Notes under the pieces: model-generated
Database searches by the model: none
Seen by the model: the letters and a program-made list of their open reading frames with translations, nothing else
What the model was told of the DNA's origin: nothing
Part shown: positions 22,676 to 34,060 of the stretch, one piece after another
How positions within the stretch are numbered: position 1 is the stretch's first letter
How the letters are laid out: every line of letters begins with the position of its first letter
Origin: Tolypeutes matacus
Lineage: Eukaryota > Chordata > Mammalia > Cingulata > Chlamyphoridae
Assembly (NCBI GenBank): GCA_026826555.1
Contig: JAKSZT010053769.1
Coordinates: 8,757,842 to 8,821,841 of the forward strand
Direction of reading: 5' to 3'
Length of the DNA: 64,000 bases
Translations under genes and position numbers: made by a program

Positions 22676-25600
22676 CACATGAGCCCCCAAACTACTGTTA
22701 TCTGTGAAACATCCTTAATCAAGGCTCTACGGTCCATTATCTCTTGACGTAATTGTATTTCCATTAGTGGCAAATTGTAGCAGACTATTTTGGTGCACTT
22801 TGAGATGTTCTTAATTGAGATGCATCATATAGTGGACAGGAGCCTCCTCTCCTGTAGCCTGACTACTCTTCAAGAGTGGATCACTGCTGAGGCAGAGGCC
22901 CATACAATCAAAGAAAATGTAGGCAAGTTCTATGGGGCTTAGGGCTTACACAATTTGGAAGGCCCTCTTTAAGAAAAAGAATTAAAATTTAGGTATGAAC
23001 GTGAATGTTTACTTTGAATGAAAAGAGAAATTATAAAACATTATAAATTTTGAGGCTAGGAGATTAACACTGAGATACTTCAAAATCACAAAATACTATA
23101 ATATTTTAATTAAACACCTGATATATCTCCATATTATGTGTTTTTTACATTTTTGCCTGCCTACTCTTTGATTGCAACTTCACATAATAATTTTTAATAT
23201 ATTATCTTCTATAGAAAGAATAGAAATATGATTCAGTATTTACATGTGACTTCATTCACAGACATAAATGCTGTTTGTAGTATTGCTATAGATTTGTGAC
23301 TTTCAGAGAAATCCTATTTCTGCTGACTTTTATGAAAAAGGAAAAAAAAAAAACCTGTATGATGCATTTACAATTGCACATTCTGCATTATTAAGTATAT
23401 TACTGATAGGTGAGAACTGTTTTGATTAGATGTTTTTGGAAAACCAAATCCTTTGCTGGCAATTTTATAATTTTTTCCATGTCTGGGACAATTTTCCATG
23501 GACCAACTTCTGTCTCCATTGTTTCTTCTCTATGATCTACATGCTTCCGGAGACAGTCAGAGCAGGTTAGTTTCTTAACACTATTCAACCTCTGGTCAGG
23601 TATCTGTGTCAAGACTCCAAGTGAGTTGACTAAGTATCATAGGTGTCACTCCTATTCTGAGAGAGCTAACTATTACTTAACTATACACGGAAGTGATTGT
23701 GAACTTCATAAATATATCACCCATTAAACAGACACTCAATTATCCTCAACTCAACTTCTCGTTAGCTGGTTCCCAAAAAAAGCCCACAATTACTCCAGTG
23801 GCATCCAACACAAAGGGAAACATAAAGAAGGAGAAGTCTGAAGGAAAGAAACAACAATATTAACCATTTGTTTAATTCTAATTAAAGTAATTTCTAAAAA
23901 TTTATACAATTAGATTGTTTTGGGCAATTGAATACCAATAGTTATTTCAATTTTAGTTTACAGCAAATGTAATTCTATGTAAGTAGAATGGAAATGTGAT
24001 TTTAAAGAGCCTAAGAAACGTAAAATTTCTGACTACTAAAGGAAATCTTGTTCGTGTATTTTAAATGGATGATGCTGTTATCAAATCTATAAGATATTTA
24101 AATCATCTTTTTATACCTTTAAAAGTGGCATAAAGCTTTCATTTTTAAATGCCAGAGTTAAAATGTGCTAGAAATAATATCCTTTTGGCTTTTTAAACCT
24201 CTCGTGGAAAGTTTTAGATAGTAATTTTGAAATGGTCAAGGAGGCATATGATTTTTCAAACTTATTTTATGACGTATATGAACAAAAATGTTTGACAAAC
24301 AATGCCCTAGCTTCTCTAAGCTTTTTGTGTGCATTGAGACAATTCATCAGTTACCTGTCAATCTAGATGACTCTCTAGTTCCTCACAGAAATGCCTTCAT
24401 AGAACCATGATTTAACATTTTATGCTTTTCTTTAGTGGGATTAAAATACAAATTATCCCCTCTCTCCTTAAATTTTTTAAAAACTGTCTTTGTGCCAATC
24501 AAGATCCCTGTGGAATATATACCTCCCAAAGCATAAGGAAGAGAGAGGTGTGTCCATCTTGATCCACAGGTATGGTCTATAACACATCACAATTTCATTT
24601 TCTCTAGAAAATCCCCAAAATGCAGAGCCAAGGTTTGTACTCACATGGTTTTCCTTAGACTAGGTTCTCTAGCACCTAATTATTCCTTAGCCACCTCAGT
24701 TGTTACCTGCATTAGACCTACTTTACTTATTGTAATGATTTTATGGTTTTATTGTTCCAATGAATGGGTGAATTGCTTTCTTTCTTTGACCCTTACCTCA
24801 CCCACTTATTAAACAAATATATACAAACTGGTTTGGATATATTCCGTTGAATTCAGCAAATCTTGAACCTCAAACCTAAAGAATTTAAATATGCAGGTTA
24901 GATGATTGTTTTACCGACATTTAGATTCAATCATAAGTGCACCAAATTAGCAGGGAATTTATCAAATAGAGAAATAAATTACTAAAATTATGACATTTTC
25001 CTCTCCCTATTAATATTTCTACTAATTATTCCTGTTTTGTGTCCAAATACCTATGGTATTAGAACTAGTACAAATGCAAAAATCACTGATATCATCAAAA
25101 AGGAAATATTGGCAACTTGGACAATATTACAGATTTTTAACAAAAGGGGGGGGGGAGGCCAAAATTGTAGTTAGCAGCCTAGTCTTAGTAAATATAAGAA
25201 AAAAATCACTCAGGAATTGTCCATATGATAAAACATCAAATAGTATTAACTTCTAAACTATTTTGCAGAGTACTTAAAATAATTAAGTATAACCTAACCG
25301 ATATTATATTTATAAAACATTACAAAAGACTCTTGATTTAGGAAACGAATGCAATTGTGATAAGACCTCTGTAAGGTAATACATCATATAGAAAACTGTT
25401 TCCCTTTATTTAAATTATGTGTTTAAGTATGTATCTGTGAGAGAAAAAGAATCCACTCAGCAGACACTGTTGAAAAAAATAAATAGGGATTACTATTTGG
25501 GATTATATCTGGGGAATACCAGTGGTGCTTCCATGTAGAAATTACAGTCCCCACCTTTAGCTTACTTGAGAAATTTTATAAAGTCTTACAGAGTCCTTAA

Positions 25601-25866
25601 AGCCACGAGAATAACAAAATCAGCAGCAAAACACCACTCTTTGCTGCTCATGTGCACCACCTTTATGGCTAAGTGCAGGTCAGAATCTTAAATTTTCATA
25701 CGGAAAAAATCCATTTTATCTATATCTTGGGTACAGTAAAAAGCTCTTTTAGACAGGCCAAATCATTTTGTGTTGTTTTGTAGGAGAGCACATCACACAA
25801 TACTTATGAAGAGATTCCTCTTCAGGCGTATAAAGACTTGCTTTGCTCTTTTGAATTTGGTAAAGA
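22676..25866. other. AT-rich unique sequence, about 3.2 kb
   Basis: No transposable element was recognised with confidence. A 70-codon minus-strand frame (23400-23612) is the only one with a non-repetitive, protein-like composition; see findings. An 8-10 bp G-run lies at 25146-25157. Confidence 0.45.
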
Positions 25867-25871
25867 ATCCA

Positions 25872-26537
25872 TGTATTAGTCAGCCAAAGGGGTGCTGCTG
25901 CAAAATACCAGAAATCTGTTGGGTTTTATAAATGATATTTATTTGGGGTAGAAGCTTACAGTTACCAGGCCATAAAGCACAGGTTACTTCCCTCACCAAA
26001 TCTGCTGCCACGTGTTGGAGCAAGATGGCTGCCAACATCTGCAAAGGTCCAGCCTTCCTCTTCCTCTTAAGGCTCCATGGTCCCAGCTTCTTCCGATATC
26101 AGCTGTAGGCTGGGATAAGTCTCATCTCTCTCCCAGGGCTCTTTTCTCTCTGGGCTCAGCTATTCTGTTCTCTCCACGGGGTCAACTGTATACTATCAGG
26201 CGAATGGCTTTTCTTCATTCTGGGACTTCTGCCATGTCTAATGGAGCCTTCCTTCTTTCCTCACATATCTGCTTCTCTATGTATTTATTTCCCTGGCTCC
26301 AGCATTAAAACTCAACTAACTCCTCTGCCCTGTAGTTTCCTCTGTGAGTCCCCGCCCACCAATGGGGCGGGGACTCAATCTCCTAAGTGGCCCAATCAAA
26401 GCCTTAATCATAATTTAATCAAGTAAGAGTGAAACCTCTGAATCCAATGAAACATAATATGGCCAGAGGAACAGACTACTTTACAAACATAATCCAATAT
26501 CTATTTTGGAATTCATAAACAATATCAAAATGCTTCA
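25872..26537 (-). mobile_element. MaLR-type LTR, antisense, with GC hairpin
   Basis: A 666-bp antisense LTR from TGTATTAGTCAGCC to ...GCTTCA. It shares its first 140 bp with the LTR at 2625-3124. Flanking 5-mers 'atcca' (25867-25871) and 'atccc' (26538-26542) agree in four of five positions, a plausible aged TSD. It contains a perfect 12-bp stem (26346-26357 with 26365-26376) around a CCAAT-containing loop, and GC-box sequence. Confidence 0.82.
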
Positions 26538-26542
26538 ATCCC

Positions 26543-27409
26543 CCATGGAATTTTTTATGTCATCCCCATTTCTTTGCAAAATAATTTTAAATGTATATTG
26601 AAGGGAGAGTTCCCCATTCCTTACTCAAAAGACCCACCTCTTTTAAGACTTTCTCCTCTAACTGAAAAAGCATGTAGACCATGTCCCCACTACAGAAATG
26701 AGGTCTCTTGTGTAACTTAACTATGCTGTTAAAGTGTTTTCATAGTCAAAATTTCCTAACTAAAAAATCCCTTTTCTCCTCATAGTCCTAGGTAAAAAGG
26801 CTTATTTTAAAATATTCTGCCCCTCCAAATAACTGCAACTAGGACATAATTATAGATTTTAGGACCAGTGAATGAACAGAACCTATTTGATGCTTTGCCA
26901 TTTTTCCCTCATTAGGATAACTTCCTATTGATTGAGAAATTTAATGAGACCTGTGTGTGTGTGATTTCCTACCCTATCAAAAAGGCAAAAAGGAAAACCC
27001 TCCTCCATAATAGGTGAAGTTGAGCTGTTCACTATTCTAGCTTTAACTGCTATTGGATTTAGCTATCCTTTCTGGGAGTCTCCATGTTCAATTCTTAAAA
27101 TCACAAATTCTCCTTGGCTTTAAAACCATACATAGTTATATGTTGACGGATAGACCATACAACATAGATCATAGGCTCTGAAGCTGGAAATCTAAGAAAT
27201 ATATATTAACTCTTCATCGTACAAAGGGAGAGAGAGAGACACATGTATATGTGTTGTGTCATTCACTATTCAATCTTTTAAAATCAAACAAAACAGCTAT
27301 ACAGATGTTTCACCTTATTTTTTTCCAGCTATTCTCAAAATGTTGGCATTTTGACTAGTTTTTCTTATTATTTTCTGTCTCTTTACTATTCTTACATTCT
27401 GAGTCCTGA
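26543..27409. other. Unique sequence between LTR elements
   Basis: No recognised repeat except a short GA tract near 27225. No coding signal. Confidence 0.45.
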
Positions 27410-27976
27410 TGTTGCCAGGTGTGGTTTCCAGGTTCTTGGGCATGTTGTGAGAAAGAATTCAAGGACATGTCACAGGTTAAGCAAGCAAGTAAATGGTTTA
27501 ATGTGAAGCAAAAGTACACACTTGAGACTTCAGTGCAGGTGTGCTTAAGAGGGAGATGCATGCTGGGGCTGGGACTGCAGCCTTATTAAGGCTGGCTTCC
27601 GCCCCTTCCTTCCTCCATGGAAATGAAATCCTGTATATTGCAACATTCTCATTGGTCCTGTTGTGTGCAAAAAAGAGATTGGAAACACAAGATTCTTATT
27701 GGTTCTGAGTGTCTGATGGCCTGAGTGGGGGTCTGGGGAGGGGGTATGAATGGGCTTCTTGTTTTCTATTGCTTTCAGGCACCCGAACTTGGGTGGGCAC
27801 TTCCTCCTTTGTGGGCCGGACTTTCCAATGCTGTTGGTTTCTCTGTTTCTTCACATAAAGTGATAGGCAACCGCAAGACAGAGATCCACACAGAACTGAT
27901 TGCTTTGTCCCATCACCCTAGTGCTCTCCCATAGCACCCTTTCTTCCCCTTCAGGTCCCTGTACTAGCCTGACTCA
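27410..27976 (-). mobile_element. ERV1-type 3' LTR, antisense
   Basis: A 567-bp LTR on the minus strand, starting TGAGTCAGG at 27976 next to a polypurine tract and ending ...GGCAACA at 27410. Promoter-like features on the minus strand are two CCAAT boxes (plus-strand 'attgg' at about 27651 and 27698) and an ATTAAA polyadenylation signal (plus-strand complement near 27497). The layout is typical of gammaretrovirus-like LTRs. It belongs with the internal sequence to its right. Confidence 0.7.
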
Positions 27977-27990
27977 TCTTCCCCCTCAGA
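27977..27990 (-). promoter_or_regulatory. Polypurine tract of ERV1
   Basis: Minus-strand 'ctgagggggaaga' immediately upstream of the LTR's TG start. It would prime plus-strand DNA synthesis in the parental retrovirus. The homologous tract at 17237-17249 confirms the boundary. Confidence 0.65.
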
Positions 27991-29077
27991 GAATTTATAC
28001 CCTTATTCTTAAGGGGTAGCTGAAAGGTGATGGTCATTTTTCTGTAGCTGCTTCCTGCTAGTTAGGGGCAGTAGTCCATGCCTGATGGTGGGTAAAACTC
28101 TCTGGCTACTCTACTAAAGTTGAGGGGAGTTGCACTTGGGATGGTGGTTGGAACTGGCTGGAATCTTTGCATGATCATTAATTTGCTTTGTAAAGCATAT
28201 AACCTGAAAGAGAGAAACCTGCTTAGGGCTTTAAAAACACAAGGACCTATTAGGAGAATAAAGAAAAAGGTTGAGAGTGGACCTAAACATGGTATAAGCC
28301 ACTCAAGGGAAAGTAAATGGCCAGGAGATATTGGATTTTGGGTTTTGAGTTTTTGCGGATGTTGTGAGCCTGGTCTTGTAGGTTGCAAATACTATCTAAT
28401 ACTACTCCAGAGCAGTTAACATAAAAATATTCTTCTTTAAGGAATAAGCAGGTCCTCCCTCAGGCTGCTGTGATCATATCTAGGGCTCTGTGATTTTGCA
28501 AAACTACAGTTGTGAGACAATCTGCTTGTTGTCCAAGGGCTTCTAGAGCACACCTGGTTTCTTTTATGCTACTAACAAGTCCTAAAGATAGGTTGTAAAA
28601 GACCTGCTGAGTTTTGAGTAAGCTGCCTATCCAGTTCCCAGAATGGTGGTGATTCTGAGAGCAGTGAATAAGGGAATTAAGGGAGGGGCTGCCCTCTTTT
28701 TTATGCTATGACTAGAGAATATAGGGAATGGGAGTGTTAGTTTGGTTGGTCCATAAGATATGGAGGAGGTGGTGTACACTAGTGAGGATAAGCCTGTCCA
28801 GAGGGGAGGTAAGGAGAGGTAAGCCTTGTTTCCTCAAGGAAAGAAAATTCCACTTTGATAGATTAAATTAGCAGGAAATGTGAAACTGGGTGAAGGTTTC
28901 ATCTTCTATAGTTACTTCCTGCTCATTAGGGATGAGGAAAATATTCATACCATTTTGGAGGATGCCCTAGACATAAACTCACAAAGGAAATATAGGCAGC
29001 AATAAGAAAAGCATGTGGCAAGCAAAATAAAGGCTGTACTTAAGAGAGCCATTTTTTTATATTATGTGAAATTTTCA

Positions 29078-29860
29078 TTAACTACTTAGAAAATGAATCA
29101 AGTTTGCCAAAACTTTTAACATGTCCAATACCCCTCTGCATATGATCCAGTATAAAGGGATATTATCACATTCATCAGGTATATAGGTACAGTACTTAAT
29201 ACTAACCAATGCACAAGTTTCTCTTTGAGCTGCAGTTAATATATCTAAGCTCCAGGTTTGCAGTACCATATGTTGTCTCTCCATGGGAGCAGGCCAGAAT
29301 GCCAATAGTGTTTGTTTGTTTAGGTTCTACTCACATTTTTCTGGTAATTATTGCTCCACTTGGTATATCCTTCACAAAGCCATCATACTGCAGCACCATT
29401 GGTCCTGGAGAGAACAGGAAGGTAAGCTCCAGTGTTCCATTGGCCTGGTGCATAGCACTCTCCAGCACTAAGAAACAGAGCCAGTCTGGAGGCAATGTCC
29501 ATTGTAAATCTAGTGATATTGAGCCATTGTCAGCTGCTGCAGGAGCCCAAAATGGCAACATATTTCCATCTACTTTAGAAGAATGCCCAGGAGATGTGGT
29601 AGAGACTTTTATTGTCTTGGTAACTATTTGAATAAAGAAGTTCCATTAGGGCAGGAATCAAGGGGAAGGTTTTCCTGCAGACTGGTGAGTGTAGCTTATG
29701 CATGGGCAAGGCAAAAGGCAGTGTTATAGCCAGAGTTGAGCACGACAATAAGAGGTGTTTTCCTCTGAGTGCAATTGACAATGAGACTGGGTTCAGATCA
29801 GGGTTGGGTATCAGTAGAGGACCTGCCAGCCAAAAAGAATGAGTGTTCACTTATCTAGAG
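29078..29860 (-). pseudogene. ERV1 env remnant (SU end and TM)
   Basis: Broken minus-strand frames of 76-91 aa. The frame at 29305-29078 carries the TM ectodomain signature: an 'LQ..SLDILTAA' helix, then a disulfide-loop motif in which Cys, six residues, then Tyr-Cys replace the usual CX6CC, followed by 'CTYIPD'. The gene encoded the class I fusion envelope protein of a gammaretrovirus-like virus. The first of the paired cysteines is lost and the frame is interrupted, so no functional envelope can be made. Assignment rests on the TM loop; the SU portion is inferred from position. Confidence 0.6.
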
Positions 29861-29924
29861 ATAGAGTTTAAGTCCAAATGCTGTATATAAACAGTTGGGG
29901 TGATTTGTTCACAAAGTGGATAAG

Positions 29925-30366
29925 TGTGATGGTTAGGCTAGTGTAAGGTTAGGCTACTGTAAGGGTGCCCAGTTGTTTGGTCAAGGAAGCACTAGGCTAA
30001 TTGTAATACAAGGGAATTTCATGGACTTTAATTATCAGTGAGTTGATTTCATAGATGGCTGGTTACATCTACAGTCAACTGAGGAGCTTGCCATCAGCAA
30101 TGAGTGATGTCTGATCAATCAGTTGAAGGCCTTAAAAGGAGAAGTGATTTCAGCATTCAGAAAGCATTCCCATCTCTACTTCAGACAGATAGCATCTCCT
30201 GGGGAACTCATCAAGAACCGTCATCAGAGCCCCTGGTTTGCAGCCTGCCCTACAGGATATGGACTTGTGCATCCCCATGGTTGCGTGAGACAATTTTATA
30301 AAATTTTATACTATTTACAGATATCTTCTGTTGGTTCTGTTTCCCTAGAGAACTCTGACTAATACA
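29925..30366 (+). mobile_element. ERV-L 5' LTR (MLT2-like)
   Basis: Begins TGTGATGGTTAGG and ends GACTAATACA. It shares with MLT2-type LTRs the 'cccagttgtttggtcaa', 'aatcagttgaaggcctta' and 'ttctgttggttctgtttcc' blocks. The LTR at 47174-47622 is closely similar along its whole length, as expected for the second LTR of an old provirus. The primer-binding site follows immediately. Confidence 0.88.
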
Positions 30367-30388
30367 GTTTGAGACCAGGAGGGGTTCT
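30367..30388 (+). promoter_or_regulatory. Degraded tRNA-Leu(UAA)-like primer-binding site
   Basis: The sequence just after the LTR, 'gaccaggaggggttc', fits the complement of the 3' end of tRNA-Leu(UAA) with a one-base deletion and a few changes. Leucine-tRNA priming gives the ERV-L family its name, so this independently supports the family call. Confidence 0.6.
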
Positions 30389-30528
30389 GTAGAAACAGAA
30401 TCTTAAAAATGGGATTTCTGAATTGGTGCTGGGATTTTTGCAATTGACTCTCTACACTGATTAGCTTCCAGGGCACTAATGGCTCTGTTTCCAGTAATCA
30501 AGATGCCTCTGACAGTCTATGGCATGAG

Positions 30529-32780
30529 TTGGCAATAGAAATACACAAAATATCACCACTGGGTATGACTATTTCCATGCCTATAAGAAGCAAGGATCTG
30601 GGTGAGAGTGTTTTTAACACCATAACAGAGTTTTGTAGAGTTAAAAGTTACAATGATGTTGGCTGGCTATTCCTAAACATGCTGGCTACAGTTAAAAAAG
30701 AAAGGGATGAGCTGAAGCCTTCAAATTTGCAACCTAAGCACTGCACAAATGATGTGAAAGTTTCTATGTGTGCTCTGAAATAAAGTATTGTTTTGTGCAG
30801 CTGCAGACTTAAGATCTCTGAAAACCAGAACCAGAGTCTCATTGTATGAGTAACAGAGTTACTAAGGAAACTAAAATCTCAACTTTACAGGGTGTCTGCT
30901 GTTAAAGTGAGGGCATTGATGGGAAAGAAGTGGAACCCTGAGGATTGGAATAGAAACATATAGGTTGATGGTGATTGGAATAGAAACATATAGGCCATTG
31001 AAACCCTAAATTCTGCTGAGACTTTGCCAGATAAACCTGGAATGATCTGTCCTGCAGAGACCACCAGGATGTCAAGCTTGCATCACCCAACCTCCAGCCT
31101 GTCCCAAGGAGTTCAGACCTCCTCCCTGCCCTGAGGCAGATACCACCCAATCTCAAGCCTGAACTACCTAATTTCCAGCCTTCCCCAAGGAGTCTCCATC
31201 TCCTCTCTGTCCTAAAGAAACTATCACCCAACCTCCACCCAGCTCTGAGGAGTCTGCCATCCAACCACCACCTGAAGAGATAAATGCTATCTCACCAAAA
31301 CATCAAGAGAATGCTCAGAGGTAATTAACTCACAAAACACTTCTAATTCTTCTCCTTATCCCCCTACCCCTCTTCTCTTCCAGACTCATAACTAGACTAG
31401 AATCACAACAAGCCCCCAAAGGTGAAACACAAAGTGTGAGCAATGAGAAAGTATAATATACTCTAAAGAACTACATGAGTTTTCCAATTTATATAAACAG
31501 AAATCAGGGGAGAGAGTTGGATGTGACCCAAGTGATTGTGCTCCCACCTACCACATGGGCGGTCTGTGGTTCGGTTCCCAGTACCTCCTAAAGAAGACAG
31601 CAAGCTGGCACGACGGCAGGTGTGGCAAGCTGACACAAGATTATACAACAAGAGACACAAGAAGTGCCTCCTAAAGAAGACAAATAAGATAGCAAGCTGA
31701 CGTGACACACAAGCACGGCGAGCTGACACAACAAGGTGGCACAACAAGAGACATGGGAGGAAAAACATAATGAAAGACACAGCACAGCAGGGAACGGTGG
31801 TGGCTCAAGTTATTAGGTGCCTCCCTCCCACATTGGAGGTCCCAGGTTCAGTTCCTGGTGCCTCCTAAAGAAACAAAGATGAACAGACACAGGAAGTGCA
31901 AACAATGAGGGGGTGGGGAAAATAATTAAAATAAATCTTTTTTAAAAAAAAAGAAATCAGGGGACTATGTGTGGGAATAGATGTTAGGGTATGGGATAAT
32001 GATGGAAAGAATATAAAGGTGTATCAGGTTGAATGTATTGATATGGGCCCACCAAGCAGAGACTCTGGATTCAGTGATATAGCTAGATGGGTTACATAGG
32101 GCTCTAAGAGTTTGTTCAGGTGGCTGGCTAAAACATGGACCAAAAGATGGCCTAAAATGCCTGATGTCAAGATGGCCAATTTATCCTGGTATATTGTAGA
32201 TGAGGGGATCCAAAAGCTTAGAGAGATTGGGATGCTAGAATGGCTTTACCATTTAAGACCTACCCACAAACCCCAGGAATGTTCAGAAGACACATGTTTT
32301 ACCAGGACTGTGAGGAATAAATTTGTAAGACTAACTCCATCTTCCCTGTAGAGCTCTGTGGTTGCTCTTCTCTGTAGGTCAGATATTACTGTGAGAATTG
32401 CTGTCATGGAACTAGAATCTTTAAACACTATGGGTATAACTGGATCCTGGGCTGGCAGAAGCCAAGTAGCAGTACTTAATCACCAAAGACTAGGTGGGTG
32501 AGGCTACCACAATGAAAAGCAGACTCAAAGCAGCAATCAAAAGAGTCTGAGTCACACAGACATATGGCATTGGCTAATAGATCATCGGGTACCTAGAAGT
32601 AAAATAGATGGGCAGTCTACTATATTTCTACTTGATCTGTATAAGCAGAAGAGTTCTAGGTCAAGTGAACAAAATCCTAACTTGAATTACAGAAACAGAG
32701 AGTCATGGCCCTTTAATCAATTACCAGACATGAGACAGTTTACAGACCCAGAGCACCTTAGCACCTTGATTGAGAAGGCC
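30529..32780 (+). pseudogene. ERV-L gag remnant, split by a SINE
   Basis: Encoded the structural polyprotein (matrix, capsid, nucleocapsid). Open pieces remain at 30529-30783 (84 aa, amino-terminal domain) and 32112-32351 (79 aa, capsid-like, Trp-rich and charged). Between them, 31060-31290 encodes a proline-rich repeat region. A DAS-III SINE sits at 31512-31951. Stops and frameshifts occur throughout, so no capsid protein can form. The assignment rests on position between the primer site and protease and on general resemblance to ERV-L Gag; I see no intact zinc knuckle. Confidence 0.6.
31512..31951 (+). mobile_element. DAS-III SINE inside ERV-L gag, 13-bp TSD
   Basis: Complete DAS-III: tRNA-like head (31512-31590), a spacer with repeated 'gcaagctgacacaacaag'-type modules, a second tRNA-like unit (31790-31865; B box 'ggttcagttcc') and an A-rich tail. 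The perfect 13-bp duplication 'agaaatcagggga' lies at 31499-31511 and 31952-31964. It shows the SINE was active after the provirus was in place. Confidence 0.92.
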
Positions 32781-32791
32781 AAGTCCCATTA

Positions 32792-33112
32792 GTGAAGGAT
32801 CCTGTTACACTGCCCAAAATTTATACTGTTAATCTTCCTCCCAGCTTTTGCCAAAGAGACCTATGGCCTTTAACCAGGGTAAATGTGCACTGCAGAAAAG
32901 GAAATGTTCAGAAATTGTGGGGATTATTAGACAGTAGCTCAGAAATGGCATTCATTCCAAGAGACACAAATTGTCATTGTGGTCTACTAGTCAGAGTAGG
33001 GGCATATGGAGGTCAGGTTATTGATAGAGTTTTAGCTCAGGTCTGTCTCACAGTGGGTCCAGTGGTTTCCAGGACCCATTCTGTGGTTATTTCCCCAGTT
33101 CAGAATGTATAG
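32792..33112 (+). pseudogene. ERV-L protease remnant
   Basis: A 106-aa open frame containing an aspartic-protease-like core. The expected catalytic triad D-T/S-G appears as 'LLDSSS', so the Gly is replaced and the site is damaged. Later strands keep the hydrophobic pattern. Retroviral protease would have cut the Gag-Pol polyprotein as a homodimer. It sits directly ahead of the RT region as expected. Confidence 0.6.
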
Positions 33113-33168
33113 TTAGCATAGACATACTCAGTAACTGGCAGAGGCCCCACATTGGTCCTACCTGTGGT

Positions 33169-34060
33169 GTGAGGGCTATTATAGTAGGAAAGGCCAAGTG
33201 GAAACCACTAGAACTTCCCCTACCTAGCAAAATAGTAAATCAAAAACAGTACCAGATTCCTGGAGGGACAGCAGAGATCAGTGCCACCATCAAGGACTTG
33301 AAGGATTCAGGGGTGGTGATTCCCACCACATCCCCATTCAACTCTCCTATGTGGCCTGTGCAGAAAACAGATGGGTCTTGGGAGGATGACAGTAGATGAT
33401 TGTAAACATAACCAAATGGTTTCTCCAATTGCAGCTGCTGTTACAGATGTTAGCATTGCTTGAGCAAATCAGCACATCTCCTTGTACTTGGGATGCACCT
33501 ATTGATCTAGCAAATGATTTTTTCTCAATTGCCATTGGTAAGGACCACGGGAAACAGTTTGCTTTCAGATGGCAAGGCCAGCAATATACCCTCACTGTCC
33601 TGCCTTAGGGATATATCAACTCTCCAGCCCTTTGTCATAATATTGTCTCCAGGGAATTTGATCATCTTTCCCTCCCACAAGACCTCACAATGGTCCATTA
33701 TATCAATGATATCATGCTGATTGGACCTAGTGAGCAACAAGTAGCAACTACTGTAGACTTATTGGCAAGGCATTTGTATGAGGGAGGATGGGAGAAAAAT
33801 CCAACAAAAATTTCTAGGTGAAATTTTCCCACTTTGGTGAAATTTCTAGGTGTCCAGTGGTATGGGACATGTCAAGATATCCACTATAAAGTGAAGGATA
33901 ATCTGCTGAATCTGGCCCCTCCTATGGCCAAAAAAGAGGCATGATGCTTAGTTGGCCTTTTCAGATTTTGGAGACAATATATTTCTCATTTGGATGTGCT
34001 ACTCCCCCTCATTTACCAAGTGGCCAGAAAAGCTGCTAGTTTTGAGTGAGGACTAGAACA
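33169..34060 (+). pseudogene. ERV-L reverse transcriptase remnant
   Basis: RNA- and DNA-dependent DNA polymerase domain. The amino-terminal part is open from 33169 to 33399 with the 'YQIPGG', 'LKDSGVV' and 'SPFNSP' landmarks of retroviral RT. The fingers/palm follow in several frames, with 'LP.GYINSPA' near 33600. The catalytic YxDD box reads Tyr-Ile-Asn-Asp (33699-33710), so the first catalytic aspartate is lost. Internal stops occur at about 33450-33640. Assignment to class III (ERV-L) is based on overall similarity and the linked dUTPase. Confidence 0.85.

Larger units (their letters stand above)
27977..29920 (-). mobile_element. ERV1 internal 3' half, antisense (env to LTR)
   Basis: Runs on the minus strand from Env-coding remnants (29860-29080) through about 1.1 kb of post-env sequence to the polypurine tract. 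Gag and pol are not present here. The right end is cut where the ERV-L 5' LTR begins at 29925. No intact frame survives. Confidence 0.6.

Noticed and set aside
29209..29631. 140-aa plus-strand open frame, among the longest in the window
   Set aside because: It is antisense to the ERV1 env remnant and has no domain of its own.
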